Source of the DNA: CAVZTA01 sp963778025
GTDB lineage: Bacteria; Chloroflexota; Limnocylindria; Limnocylindrales; CSP1-4
NCBI GenBank assembly: GCA_963778025.1
Contig: CAVZTA010000005.1
Span: 233,363 to 297,362, forward strand
DNA: 64,000 nucleotides
Direction: 5' to 3'
The number at the start of each line of letters is the position of its first letter. The stretch's first letter is position 1. Below, one piece after another: positions 36,931-45,458 of the stretch. The notes beneath the pieces were generated by a model. That model saw only the letters and a program-made list of their open reading frames with translations, searched no databases and was not told the DNA's origin. A program made the translations under genes and the position numbers.

Positions 36931-38040
36931 GTGCCCACCCTTCGACGGGCTGGGGTCGCCGCGGCGCTCGCCGCGTTGCCGGTGGCCCTTGCCTACCGGT
37001 TCGCGCTGGTGTACCGCGTCCGCGCGGGCTTTCCCCAGCAGGTCCCGTCACGCTACGACCCGGCCGACCTCGGGCTCCCGTTCGAGGAGGCCACGGTGCC
37101 GACCCCGGATGGCCTCGAGCTGCCGGCGTGGTTCATCCCGGCCGGTTCGGACCCGGGCCCGGCCGTCGTCCTCGTCCATGGCTGGGAATCGGCGCGCGAC
37201 CGGACGCTGCCCAACGCGCAGTTCCTCCACGCCGCCGGCTTCCACGTGCTGACGTTCGACGTCCGCGGACACGGGTCGAACCCGCCGGACGAGCTGCCGA
37301 TCTCGGGCGGGGAGTTCGGCGCGGACACCCTCGCCGCGATCCACGCGGCACTCGCCCGACCCGATGTGACGAGCGTGGCCGTCCTCGGGCATTCGATGGG
37401 TGGCGTGGGCGCGCTGCTTGCCGCCGCCGCCGAGCCGCGGACGGGCGCGGCCGTCGCCATGTCCACGCCCGCCGACCCGTATCGCCTGACCCGGCAGACG
37501 TTCCGCCTCGCCCGCCTGCCGATCCCCGACCCGATCGCCTATCCACTCGCCTGGCTGACGACGCGCGTCTACCTCAGGCCGCGCGGGCACACCGTCGCGA
37601 GCATCAGTGCCGCCCGCGCGGTCGCCGCGTATCGCGGCCCGCTCCTCCTGCTGCACGGCGCGGAGGACACCGTCGTCCCGCCGTCGCATCTCGAGCGCCT
37701 GGCTCGTGCCGCCCGTGCGGCGCGCCGTGGCGTCGACGAGGCGCCGGTCGAGACGTCCATCGTCGAGGGCGGGCACCACTCCTGGCTGTACGAGTCGCCC
37801 GCCTATCGCGCGACGGTCGCCCGGTTCCTGGCCACGCACCTCGGCGGCCCGCTGACGCCCGACGAGGCGGCCGCGCGGGCGGAGGCGGTGCCCGCGACCC
37901 GGCTTGCCGACCCGTATGCGCCGCTCTCCGCCGCCGAGGCGGAGCCGGGCGGATTCCGGTCCCTCGCGGCGATCGCCGCCGTCCGGGTCCGACGGATCAC
38001 GGGTGACGCGGCCGACACCCGCCACGGCGAGGCCCGCTGA
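36931..38040 (+). CDS. Alpha/beta-fold hydrolase with N-terminal membrane anchor
   Basis: A 369-residue serine hydrolase. The N-terminal span (VAAALAALPVALAYRFALVY) may anchor it. Catalytic features are VVLVHGWESARDRTLPNAQFL, TFDVRGHGSN, the nucleophile in LGHSMGGVGALLA, the acid strand LLLLHGAEDTVVPPSH and the His in EGGHHSWLYES. It resembles YqkD/BAAT-like esterases of unknown substrate. GTG 36931 is the start given by TAGCCT six bases upstream. Immediately followed by a nitroreductase (TGAGTG). Confidence 0.85.
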   Translation: MPTLRRAGVAAALAALPVALAYRFALVYRVRAGFPQQVPSRYDPADLGLPFEEATVPTPDGLELPAWFIPAGSDPGPAVVLVHGWESARDRTLPNAQFLHAAGFHVLTFDVRGHGSNPPDELPISGGEFGADTLAAIHAALARPDVTSVAVLGHSMGGVGALLAAAAEPRTGAAVAMSTPADPYRLTRQTFRLARLPIPDPIAYPLAWLTTRVYLRPRGHTVASISAARAVAAYRGPLLLLHGAEDTVVPPSHLERLARAARAARRGVDEAPVETSIVEGGHHSWLYESPAYRATVARFLATHLGGPLTPDEAAARAEAVPATRLADPYAPLSAAEAEPGGFRSLAAIAAVRVRRITGDAADTRHGEAR

Positions 38041-38562
38041 GTGGACGTCGCGGACGCGATCGCCACGCGCCGGGTCATCCGCCGATTCGCGGCGCGGCCG
38101 CTGGAGCCGGACCATCTGCGCGCGATCCTCGACGCCGGTCGTCGGGCCGGCAGCTCGAAGAACCTCCAGCGCTGGGCGTTCATCGTCGTGCGCGACCGGG
38201 ACCGGCTCCAGGAGCTGTCGACCGTGGGGCCGTACGCGGGCCACATCGCCGGCGCAGCCGCCGCGATCGCGCTCGTGACCCCCGATCCGCGTTCGGACGG
38301 CCAGCCGCTGTCGGTGATGTGGGACCTCGGCGGCGCCGCCGCGCAGATGATGCTGCTCGCCTGGGCGCTCGGGGTCGGTTCGTGCCCCGCGACGGTGTAC
38401 GACCATGACGCCGCCCGGCGGATCCTCGGTCACCCCGCGGATCACTGGTGCGAGTACGTGCTCTCGTTCGGCTATCCGGCCGATCCGGCGGATCTCACGC
38501 GGCCGGCGAGGGCAGGCGGGCGTCAGCGACTCGACGAGCTCGTGCACGAGGAGCGCTGGTAG
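38041..38562 (+). CDS. Nitroreductase-family FMN oxidoreductase
   Basis: A 173-residue flavoprotein. VADAIATRRVIRRFAARPLEPDHLRAILDAGRRAGSSKNLQRWAFIVV is the FMN-binding N-terminal half, and GGAAAQMMLLAWALGVGSCPATVYD the dimer helix. Its length fits short nitroreductases. The GTG start is contiguous with the upstream hydrolase stop, so they form one unit. Substrate unknown; quinones, nitro compounds or flavin itself are possible. Confidence 0.88.
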   Translation: MDVADAIATRRVIRRFAARPLEPDHLRAILDAGRRAGSSKNLQRWAFIVVRDRDRLQELSTVGPYAGHIAGAAAAIALVTPDPRSDGQPLSVMWDLGGAAAQMMLLAWALGVGSCPATVYDHDAARRILGHPADHWCEYVLSFGYPADPADLTRPARAGGRQRLDELVHEERW

Positions 38563-38580
38563 CCCGCCGCGCGGCCCGGA

Positions 38581-39654
38581 TCATTGCCAGCGGAACTTCC
38601 GCGAAGCGACCGCGAAACACACCACGAGCCAGCCCAGGAGCACCGCCGCGCACGTCGTGAGCGGCGCGAACGCCGTCCCGTCGACCATCACCTGGCGCAG
38701 CGCGTCGGCCAGATACGTCAACGGGATCAACCGGGCGATCGACTGGAGCCAGCCCGGCATCTGTTCCAGGGCGAAGAACGTGCCCGACAGGAACATCATC
38801 GGGAACTGGATCATCGAGGTCAGGCCGTTGGCGGAGTCCTCGGTCGTCGCGAACGAGGCGATGACGTAGCCCAGGGCGAGGAACGCGAGCGCGCCCAGGA
38901 CGATGAAGAAGGCGATCAGGACGAGCGGCCCGGTGACCTTGACGCCGAACGCGAGGGTCCCGACGGCGACGATGATCACCGCCTGGACGATCACGATCAG
39001 CAGCCGCATGGAGATGTTCGAGCCGACGAGCTGCCACCGCCGGAGCGGCGTCGCGCCCAGCCGCTTGAGGATGAGCTTCTCGCGGTCCGCGACCAGCGGG
39101 ATGGCGGCGAACAGGCCGACCTGCATGATCGACAGCCCGAGGATGCTGGGCACGAAGTAGCTGATCGCGTTGAGGTCGCTCGTCTGGATGGGCTGCGTGT
39201 CCAGGTTCACCAGGGGCGGCCGCCCGCCCAGGTTGATCGCGCCCAGGATGCTGGTGACGACCGCGTTCGCCGACGAGCCTGCCTGCTGCTGCGCGGCATC
39301 GACGTAGTAGGCGACCTTCACGGGCGTCCCGGCTGCGAGCGACGCGCCGTATCCCTCGGGGACGACGAGCGCCGCCCGCACGTCGCCGTCGCGCATCGCC
39401 TGGAGGACGCTCGCCTCATCACCCTCCGTCAGCGTCACGACGCCCGAGTCGATGAACGCCTGGCGCAGCTGCTGTGATGCCGCCGACCGATCGAGATCCG
39501 CGAGGCCCAGCGGCACCTCGAACCGGCTGTTCTGGAAGATGAACCCGAACAGGACGATGAAGATCAACGGGAAGCCGATCGTCCAGAACAGGGCCGCCCG
39601 GTCGCGCGTGTAGCTCCGGAGGTTGGCGATGGTCAGGGCGATCAGCGCGCGCAT
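38581..39654 (-). CDS. ABC-2 type exporter permease
   Basis: A 357-residue membrane protein: one N-terminal span (AALFWTIGFPLIFIVLFGFIF), a large external domain (about 45-175) and five C-terminal spans, the standard ABC-2/YhfQ-NatB plan. The cytoplasmic coupling segment KLILKRLGATPLRRWQLVGSNI is typical of drug or lipid exporters of the Drr/Yhh type. ATG 39654 follows CGGAGG. Its ATPase gene lies 15 bp upstream. Confidence 0.88.
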   Translation of the reverse strand: MRALIALTIANLRSYTRDRAALFWTIGFPLIFIVLFGFIFQNSRFEVPLGLADLDRSAASQQLRQAFIDSGVVTLTEGDEASVLQAMRDGDVRAALVVPEGYGASLAAGTPVKVAYYVDAAQQQAGSSANAVVTSILGAINLGGRPPLVNLDTQPIQTSDLNAISYFVPSILGLSIMQVGLFAAIPLVADREKLILKRLGATPLRRWQLVGSNISMRLLIVIVQAVIIVAVGTLAFGVKVTGPLVLIAFFIVLGALAFLALGYVIASFATTEDSANGLTSMIQFPMMFLSGTFFALEQMPGWLQSIARLIPLTYLADALRQVMVDGTAFAPLTTCAAVLLGWLVVCFAVASRKFRWQ

Positions 39655-39669
39655 GACTCGTGACCTCCG

Positions 39670-40665
39670 TCAGTCGCGCAGCGCGCGCCCGGTGAGCGCC
39701 AGGAAGACGTCCTCGAGGGTCGGCCGGCGGACCGCAAGGTTGGCGGGCTCCACGCCCAGGTCGTCGGTCAGGGCGAGCAGGCCGCCGATCGTCGCCGGGA
39801 CGTCGGTCGTGTAGAGCAGCACGGCCGCGTCGTCGTGGGACACGCGGATCACGCCGGGCAGGGCCGCGAGTCGTCCGTCATCGAGACCCTCGAGCGCGTC
39901 GAACCGGACCGCGCGTTCCGAGAACCGGCGGGCGACGACCTCGTCGACGGTGCCCATCTCGAGGATCCGCCCGTGGTCCATGATCGCGACGCGGTCGCAC
40001 AGGATCTCGGCCTCCTCGAGGTAGTGGGTCGTGAGCAGGACCGTCCGGCCGTCGCGCTTCTGCGCCTCGATGATGTCCCAGAGCGCACGGCGAGCGGCCG
40101 GGTCGAGCCCCGTCGTGGGCTCGTCGAGGAACACGAGCTCGGGCTCGTTGATCAGCGCGAGGGCGACGGACAGCCGCTGTCGCTGACCGCCCGAAAGCAC
40201 CTTGGTCTGCGCGTTCCGCTTCTCGCCGAGGTCGAGCAGCTCGAGCAGCTCGGAGACCGGCCGTGCGCGCTGATAGAACGACGCGAAGAGCTCGAGCAGC
40301 TCGCGCACCGTGAGCCTCGGGTAGAGCGCCGCGGTCTGGAGCGCAAGGCCGATCCGTTCCTTGAGCGCGCCGGCGTCCTTCGAGACGTCGAGGCCCAGGA
40401 CGCGCACCTCGCCGGCATCCGGGGCGCGGAGGCCCTCGAGGATCTCGACCGTCGTCGTCTTGCCGGCACCGTTCGGCCCCAGGAGCCCGAACACCTCGCC
40501 CTTCCGGACGTGGAACGTGACCCCGTCGACCGCGTTCACGTCGCCGTACCGCTTGCGGAGGTCGCGAACGTCGATGACGGCGTCGTTCGTCGGGGCTGAC
40601 GGGGTCGACGCTTGGGCGGCGCCGATCGGCGGCGCGGACGAGCCGGGGTCGGCGGTCGAGGTCAC
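39670..40665 (-). CDS. ABC exporter ATP-binding protein (DrrA/CcmA-like)
   Basis: A 331-residue ATPase: Walker A GPNGAGKTT (63-71), Q-loop LQTAALYPRLTVRELLELF, signature LSGGQRQRLSVALAL, Walker B PELVFLDEPTTGLDP and H-switch LLTTHYLEEAE. The C-terminal extension of about 80 residues matches the DrrA-type domain. A 30-residue Ala/Pro-rich N-terminus precedes the domain. GTG 40665. Pairs with the permease downstream; substrate not inferable. Confidence 0.92.
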   Translation of the reverse strand: MTSTADPGSSAPPIGAAQASTPSAPTNDAVIDVRDLRKRYGDVNAVDGVTFHVRKGEVFGLLGPNGAGKTTTVEILEGLRAPDAGEVRVLGLDVSKDAGALKERIGLALQTAALYPRLTVRELLELFASFYQRARPVSELLELLDLGEKRNAQTKVLSGGQRQRLSVALALINEPELVFLDEPTTGLDPAARRALWDIIEAQKRDGRTVLLTTHYLEEAEILCDRVAIMDHGRILEMGTVDEVVARRFSERAVRFDALEGLDDGRLAALPGVIRVSHDDAAVLLYTTDVPATIGGLLALTDDLGVEPANLAVRRPTLEDVFLALTGRALRD

Positions 40666-40776
40666 GGGCAGGTCACCATCGAGGAGGGGCTCGGGGACGG
40701 ACGGGGTCCCGGGGCGTGGTCGCCGGGCGTCCTGGGACCCGACGCCGTCATCGGGTGACCGTTTCGGCCCCGGTTC

Positions 40777-41217
40777 TCAGACGCGTTTGCGGAGGTAGGC
40801 GGTCACCGTGCCGTCATAGCCGAGCAATTCGTAGAGCTGGCGCGCCTCGGGTCGATGATGCCCGGCCGTGAGCTCGACGAACGCGGCGCCGACCTCGGTC
40901 GCGACGCGCTCGGCCTCGGCCATCAGCAGCCGGCCGATGCCGCGCTCGCGGACGCTGGAGTCGACCACCAGCGCGAGGATGCGGACGATCCGGTCGTCAT
41001 GCTCGAAGCGGGGCAGCACGTGGAGGGCGATGAAGCCCAGGATGTCGCCCTCGTGATCGGCGACGACGACCTGCGAGAACGGCGACGCGAACCGTTCCAG
41101 GCGGGCCACGATGTCGGACGCTCCGGCCGGATAGCCCTCCTCGGTGAACAGGGCGGCGATGCGGTCGGCGTCGGCCGACGTGGCCGGGCGCAGCGTCACG
41201 GTGGCACGGTCGATCAT
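40777..41217 (-). CDS. GNAT-family N-acetyltransferase
   Basis: A 146-residue acetyl-CoA-dependent transferase: LRPATSADADRIAALFTEEGYP, the acetyl-CoA loop VRERGIGRLLMAEAERVA, and the terminal strand ARQLYELLGYDGTVTAYLRK. Close to aminoglycoside 6'-acetyltransferase-like GNATs in organisation, but with no assigned substrate. Start ATG 41217 is supported by TACCAT seven bases upstream. Confidence 0.87.
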   Translation of the reverse strand: MIDRATVTLRPATSADADRIAALFTEEGYPAGASDIVARLERFASPFSQVVVADHEGDILGFIALHVLPRFEHDDRIVRILALVVDSSVRERGIGRLLMAEAERVATEVGAAFVELTAGHHRPEARQLYELLGYDGTVTAYLRKRV

Positions 41218-41232
41218 CGCGTCGATGGTATG

Positions 41233-41889
41233 TCAGGCGTCCGCGACGACGAGGTGAGGCCCGGACGGCGCGCCGCCGAGGATCAGGACGCTGCGCCCCA
41301 GCGGTCCGCTCTCCGGGCGCGAGAGGACGACGCCCAGCGTGCGCGCGTGCGCGATCCACGCGTCGAGGCCGTCGAACGCGCCGAGGTAGAGCACGGCCGG
41401 CCCTTCCCCGTCGCGGGCGAGTGAGGCGGCCAGGCGGCTCTCGGTGGACGGCTCGAGGATGACGAGGCGGCCGCCCGGGAACCGCGCATCGAGGAGCTGA
41501 TGCGCGTACGCGCCCACGAGCCGGTCCCGATCCACCGAGGTCGCCGTGGCCGGCAGGTCGAGGGCCTTGACGAACTCGGTCGCCGCACGCTGCGTGTCGA
41601 CCGTCGCCCAGCCCAGGCCGAGGACGCACAGGTCGCCGTCCGTGTCGTCGCTGCCGCCCCGGCCGCTGTGCGCGCGCCCGCGCCCGGGCACCAGGACGAG
41701 CCGCCCCTCGCCGCGGACCTCGTCATCGGCGACGAACCGGAGCGTGTCGTCGGCCAGCCGCAGCTGTGTCTCGCCCGCCCGTCCGACCGGCAGCCGGATC
41801 CCGAGGCGCTGCGCGATGCGGGAGGTCATCAGGACGGGATCCCGCGCGAGCCAGCGCAGCTCGAGGCTGGAGGCGTGGCGGTCGCTCAC
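41233..41889 (-). CDS. Protein of unknown function, VOC/glyoxalase-like in layout
   Basis: A 218-residue cytoplasmic protein starting at GTG 41889, one base after the GNAT stop. It begins SSLELRWLARDPVLMTSRIAQRLGIRLPVG and has two halves of similar strand/helix pattern (DLCVLGLGWATVDTQRAATEFVKALDLP; VLYLGAFDGLDAWIAHARTLGVVLSRPE). That pattern recalls duplicated glyoxalase-like domains, but metal ligands are not evident. Its link to two GNAT genes suggests a shared role that I cannot name. Confidence 0.65.
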   Translation of the reverse strand: MSDRHASSLELRWLARDPVLMTSRIAQRLGIRLPVGRAGETQLRLADDTLRFVADDEVRGEGRLVLVPGRGRAHSGRGGSDDTDGDLCVLGLGWATVDTQRAATEFVKALDLPATATSVDRDRLVGAYAHQLLDARFPGGRLVILEPSTESRLAASLARDGEGPAVLYLGAFDGLDAWIAHARTLGVVLSRPESGPLGRSVLILGGAPSGPHLVVADA

Positions 41890-41890
41890 C

Positions 41891-42718
41891 TCAGGCGAGC
41901 AGCAGGTCGGGTGCGGGGTCGCCGACGGGCTGGAACCCCAGGCGGCGGTACAGGCGGACCGCGGTCACGTTCTCGCTGAACACGCCGAGGTACACCCAGC
42001 GCGCGCCTTCGCCCAGTCCATGGACCGTGGCCATCCGCGTGACCAGCGCCGCGAGGCCCCGCCCGCGGAACCGCGGCCGCGTCCCGATCGACGCGAGGTA
42101 CGAGGCGCGGTCGAACGTGGTGGCCTTGGCCATCGCCGCGGGCTCCCCGTCGACCCGGGCGAGGACGACGGCGACGGTCGGATCGCGCAGCGCGAGGGCG
42201 AGGTCGGCGGCGATGTCGTCAGAGCGCCAGGGTTCGGTGGCGAACGACTCGGCGAGGACGGTGGCCGCGTCGCGGATCGAGTCGATCGGGGCGTTGCCCG
42301 GCGTCAGGCGCTCCAGGGTCACCTCCGGAGACGGCTCATCGGGGGACACGGGCGGGCTGAGCGACGGATCGGTGAGGACCATGAGCCAACCGCCGCCGGT
42401 GTCGCGGAAGCCGTTCGCGACGAGCCGCTCGACGAGGTCGGCGGGCTGGTTCCAGGCCGGCGACGGCCAGACGTGCGGGGTCCGGCCGCGGACCGCGAAG
42501 AGCGCGAACAGCTCGGTCAGGCGTCGATCGAACGCGTCCGGATCGGACGGGAAGCGCAGCGATGCCGCGCGGTTCCAGAACGGCTCAGGGTCCGCGGGGT
42601 CGAACAGGCCGATGGCGTCGGGCAGCTCGACGACCTCGCGGCCCGTCGTGGCGTGAGCGAGCGTCTCATGGCGCTCGAGGAACCGCAGCGTGGGCGCATC
42701 CACCGGCAGGACCGACAC
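41891..42718 (-). CDS. GNAT-family N-acetyltransferase with N-terminal extension
   Basis: A 275-residue protein. The C-terminal GNAT domain (about 145-275) has TLERLTPGNAPIDSIRDAATVLAESF, then GTRPRFRGRGLAALVTRMATVHGLGEGARWVYLGVFSENVTAVRLYRRLGFQPVG, with the RGRGLA acetyl-CoA loop. Residues 1-140 are an additional domain (WNRAASLRFPSDPDAFDRRLTELFALF) resembling a degenerate GNAT. GTG 42718 is preferred because TATCGT lies six bases upstream; ATG 42748 is the alternative. Confidence 0.82.
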   Translation of the reverse strand: MSVLPVDAPTLRFLERHETLAHATTGREVVELPDAIGLFDPADPEPFWNRAASLRFPSDPDAFDRRLTELFALFAVRGRTPHVWPSPAWNQPADLVERLVANGFRDTGGGWLMVLTDPSLSPPVSPDEPSPEVTLERLTPGNAPIDSIRDAATVLAESFATEPWRSDDIAADLALALRDPTVAVVLARVDGEPAAMAKATTFDRASYLASIGTRPRFRGRGLAALVTRMATVHGLGEGARWVYLGVFSENVTAVRLYRRLGFQPVGDPAPDLLLA

Positions 42719-42880
42719 ACCCGAACGATAGCGACGCGCCCGTGGCATCGTGCCCGTGGCTTCGTGCCCGTGGGTTCGTCCCGTGCACGCCCGCTCGACC
42801 CTGCCCGGGCGCGGCCGACGAAACCACGTCACGGCACGAGGACGTACCCCCGCAGGGAACGAACCAAGTTGGAGAAGTCG

Positions 42881-43363
42881 ATGATGCGCTCGCGCCTCGC
42901 GGCCACCGGTGCCGCGTCCCTTCTGGCCCTCGCACTCGCCGCCTGCGGCGGCAGTGGCAGCACCACCGGACCCAGCGCTGCCCCGGCATCCTCGGCCGCC
43001 GCGCCGGCATCGTCGGCTGCCGCGCCGGCATCGTCGGCTGCCGCATCGGGCGGCGCCTCTCCGTCGGCCGGCGGCTCCGCTGCCGCGGTGTGCGCCCCGG
43101 CCAGCGGCACCGGTCAGGTGCAGGCCAACGCCAAGGGATTCGCGTTCGACCCCGCGACGATCACGGTGCCGGCGGGCCAGAGTGTGACCTGGACCAACGG
43201 TGACAGTGCCTCGCACTCCATCGTCCTGGACGGCGGCCAGTGCCAGAGCGAGCCGTTCGCCGGCGGTGCGACGACCACGCTCAAGTTCGATGTGGCGGGC
43301 TCGTACCCGTTCCATTGCGGGATCCACCCGACCATGAAGGGCACGATCGAAGTCACCGCGTAG
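42881..43363 (+). CDS. Cupredoxin (plastocyanin/azurin-like) lipoprotein
   Basis: A 160-residue secreted electron carrier. The signal peptide ends in a lipobox (ALAACGGS, Cys22). An Ala/Ser/Pro linker (30-68) follows, built from three near-identical 21-base repeats encoding APASSAA. The cupredoxin domain has the full type-1 copper set His112, Cys146, His149 and Met152 (ASHSIVLDGG, FHCGIHPTMKG). ATG 42881 follows GGAGAA. Likely a membrane-tethered periplasmic or surface electron donor; its partner is not in this window. Confidence 0.9.
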   Translation: MMRSRLAATGAASLLALALAACGGSGSTTGPSAAPASSAAAPASSAAAPASSAAASGGASPSAGGSAAAVCAPASGTGQVQANAKGFAFDPATITVPAGQSVTWTNGDSASHSIVLDGGQCQSEPFAGGATTTLKFDVAGSYPFHCGIHPTMKGTIEVTA

Positions 43364-43433
43364 GCGGCTACAGATCTCGCGGCCCATCGTCCGGCCCTGC
43401 CTCGCGGCGGGGCCGGGGGTGATCGCGGGGCCC

Positions 43434-43551
43434 GTAGCAGCCGGATCGCTCATCTCGGCGGTGAGCCTTCTGGTCACGCACTCCCGGGTGCGACGTCGGG
43501 CAACGTGACGAGATCGGTCACGTGGGACCGGAGCAACGGCGCTGCTCAGCG
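43434..43551. repeat. Structured 118-bp repeat, copy A
   Basis: Starts GTAGCAGCCGGATCGCTCAT and ends GGAGCAACGGCGCTGCTCAGCG; the ends are imperfect inverted repeats around AGCAGC. Internal GTGAC/GTCAC pairs form short hairpins, and CACGTG occurs once. Copy B starts 165 bp downstream with the same length. It lies in the noncoding gap 43364-43758, which otherwise holds nothing I recognise. Confidence 0.65.
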
Positions 43552-43598
43552 CCCCCGGGCCGCACGTCCGGGAGGTCGCCGGTCGCATCGCTGGCCGG

Positions 43599-43716
43599 GT
43601 AGCAGCCCGATCGCTCATGTCCGCGGTGACCCTGCTGGTCACGCCCTCCCGAGTGGGACGCCGGGCGACGTGACGAAAGCGGTCACGTGGGACCCGAGCA
43701 ACAGGGCTGCTCAGCG
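43599..43716. repeat. Structured 118-bp repeat, copy B
   Basis: Same order of motifs as copy A, with changes that keep hairpins: GTGACC-CTGCT-GGTCAC and GTGAC-GAAAGCG-GTCAC are perfect stems here. Terminal inverted repeat AGCAGCCC at the left pairs with GGGCTGCT at the right. No coding signal. Confidence 0.65.
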
Positions 43717-43758
43717 GCCCGCCGGGGGCCAGGACGGCGGCGCGGGCTGGGCCGACGA

Positions 43759-44769
43759 TCAGCGACGCTGGGCGACGATCAGCGACGCGCCCGACGGCAG
43801 GTCGATCAGCTCGGCGTCGGGGATGCCCGCCGCCTGGAACCAGCCCAGCGCTTCGTCGCGTTCGACGAGCCGCGTGCCCTTGAGCAGCTCGTCGAGCTGC
43901 ACGCCCGCGATGAGCTCGCCGTGCCGCGACCGGAACTCCTCGGCATCGTCGGGCAGGTACCAGTCCAGCGCCACGATCCGTCCGCCCGGCCGGAGTGCCG
44001 CCCAGGAGGAGCGCAGCGCACCCGCCGCATCGGGAAGCGAATGGAGCGCGTACTGGTAGTACGCCAGGTCGAACTCGCCCGCGTGACCGATCGCCGTCAG
44101 GTCGCCCTGTTCGATCGTGATGCGGTCCGCCAGCCCCGCGTCGGCCACGTTCCGTCGCGCCCGGTCCACCGAATCGGGCTCGAACTCGATGCCCACGAGC
44201 TCCAGCGCCGGGAAGCGCCTGGCCATCGCGATGAGCCAGCGACCGCCACCGCAGTGGACGTCGACCGCGCGCCCACCGGGCATCAGCTCGGCGACCAGCT
44301 GCGGGACCGCGGCCAGCGCCTCCTGGAAGAACACCGCGATGTCCTGGACCGTCAGCCGCTCGATGGCGATCCGATAGCGGTCCGGTCGATCGGTCATCGG
44401 CACGCCGGTCCGCACGAACCCGAGCAGCTCGCCGTAATCCAGCGCCGCGGTCGCCGCATGCACGAACTGGCCGCCCAGGTACTCCGGCCGGTCGCTGTCG
44501 AGCAGGACCGCGGCGACATCCTCGGGCAGCGTCACCCGACCGTCCACCAGGTCGACCAGGCCATGCGCATCGGCGCCCCACGCCCAGTGGCCGACGACCG
44601 TCGGATGGGTCTCCGTGCGGGCGGCCAGCTCGTCCGCCGTCACGCCTTCGTCCCCGGCGGCGCGGATGGCGCTGAACAGCCCGAGCTCCAACCCGACGTC
44701 GATGAACCACGTGCGGTAGAACCCGCCCAGTGCGGCGGCGAGCTCCTCGAAGCGATCGTCGATCGACAT
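43759..44769 (-). CDS. SAM-dependent class I methyltransferase
   Basis: A 336-residue protein: an N-terminal winged-helix dimerisation domain (FSAIRAAGDEGVTADELAARTETHPTVVGHWAWGADAHGLVD), then a Rossmann domain with motif I as AVDVHCGGGRWLIAMARRFPALELVGIEFEPDSVDRAR. Motif I is HCGGG rather than GxGxG. It resembles O-methyltransferase/ubiquinone-like methylases (FDLAYYQYALHSLPDAAGALRSSWAALRPGGRIVALDWYLP). ATG 44769. Substrate unknown. Confidence 0.82.
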   Translation of the reverse strand: MSIDDRFEELAAALGGFYRTWFIDVGLELGLFSAIRAAGDEGVTADELAARTETHPTVVGHWAWGADAHGLVDLVDGRVTLPEDVAAVLLDSDRPEYLGGQFVHAATAALDYGELLGFVRTGVPMTDRPDRYRIAIERLTVQDIAVFFQEALAAVPQLVAELMPGGRAVDVHCGGGRWLIAMARRFPALELVGIEFEPDSVDRARRNVADAGLADRITIEQGDLTAIGHAGEFDLAYYQYALHSLPDAAGALRSSWAALRPGGRIVALDWYLPDDAEEFRSRHGELIAGVQLDELLKGTRLVERDEALGWFQAAGIPDAELIDLPSGASLIVAQRR

Positions 44770-44841
44770 CGCCCGGGATCGTGACACACGCCATCCCGCG
44801 GCGTCGATCCGCCCGGCGATGGCCGGGCCTACCCTTCGGCG

Positions 44842-44880
44842 GTGCAACGGCGGCGCCGCGAGCAGTGTTCCGGATGGTGA
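44842..44880 (+). CDS. Possible leaderless leader peptide (12 aa) upstream of the sigma factor
   Basis: GTG 44842 lies six bases after TACCCT, the leaderless distance used elsewhere here. The frame encodes MQRRRREQCSGW and its TGA overlaps the sigma-factor ATG (TGATG). Translation of the peptide would feed ribosomes directly to the sigma gene. The frame differs from that of the sigma gene. Could be chance; the geometry is the evidence. Confidence 0.35.
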   Translation: MQRRRREQCSGW

Positions 44881-45458
44881 TGGACGATCACCAGCTGACC
44901 CGTCGCCTGGCCGCGGATCTCGATGGCTCGTTCGAGACGCTGGTCCACGGGCATGTCGACCGGTGCTACGCGATCGCGCTCCGCATCCTCGGCGACCCAC
45001 GTGACGCCGAGGAGGTCGCGCAGGACGCGCTCGTGCGGGCGTACCACGCGCTCGCGAGCTACGAGCCCCAGCGGATCCGTGAGCTGCGGCTTCGGGGCTG
45101 GCTGGCCACGATCGTCGCCAATCTCGCCCGCAACCGGCTCCGCCGCCACCGTCCAGCCACGACCCCGCTGGCCCACATGATCGAGATCGGTCTGGAGCCC
45201 GTCGCCGACGACACGACCGACCCGGAAACGCTCGCCGGGCGACGGGTCGATCGCGACGAGCTGGCCGACGCGATCCTGGCGCTTCCCGAGCGCTATCGCC
45301 TGCCCATCGTGCTGCGCCACGTCGACGACCTGTCCTACGACGACATCGCAGCCGCGCTCGACCGGCCCGTGGGCACCGTCAAGGCCCAGGTCCATCGAGG
45401 CCTCGCCATCCTCCGCCACACCCTGACCGTGCACGATCCCCAGGAGCTGACCGCATGA
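44880..45458 (+). CDS. ECF-type sigma-70 family factor coupled to an Ogt-Ada protein
   Basis: A 192-residue sigma factor: region 2 (FETLVHGHVDRCYAIALRILGDPRDAEEVAQDALVRAYHAL, then RLRGWLATIVANLARNRLRRH) and region 4 (AILALPERYRLPIVLRHVDDLSYDDIAAALDRPVGTVKAQVHRGLAILRHTL). ATG 44880 is supported by the overlapping leader peptide; ATG 44874 is an alternative. Its stop overlaps the start of the alkyltransferase gene (GCATGACG), and no anti-sigma gene adjoins, so the Ogt-Ada protein may be its regulator. Confidence 0.9.
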   Translation: MDDHQLTRRLAADLDGSFETLVHGHVDRCYAIALRILGDPRDAEEVAQDALVRAYHALASYEPQRIRELRLRGWLATIVANLARNRLRRHRPATTPLAHMIEIGLEPVADDTTDPETLAGRRVDRDELADAILALPERYRLPIVLRHVDDLSYDDIAAALDRPVGTVKAQVHRGLAILRHTLTVHDPQELTA

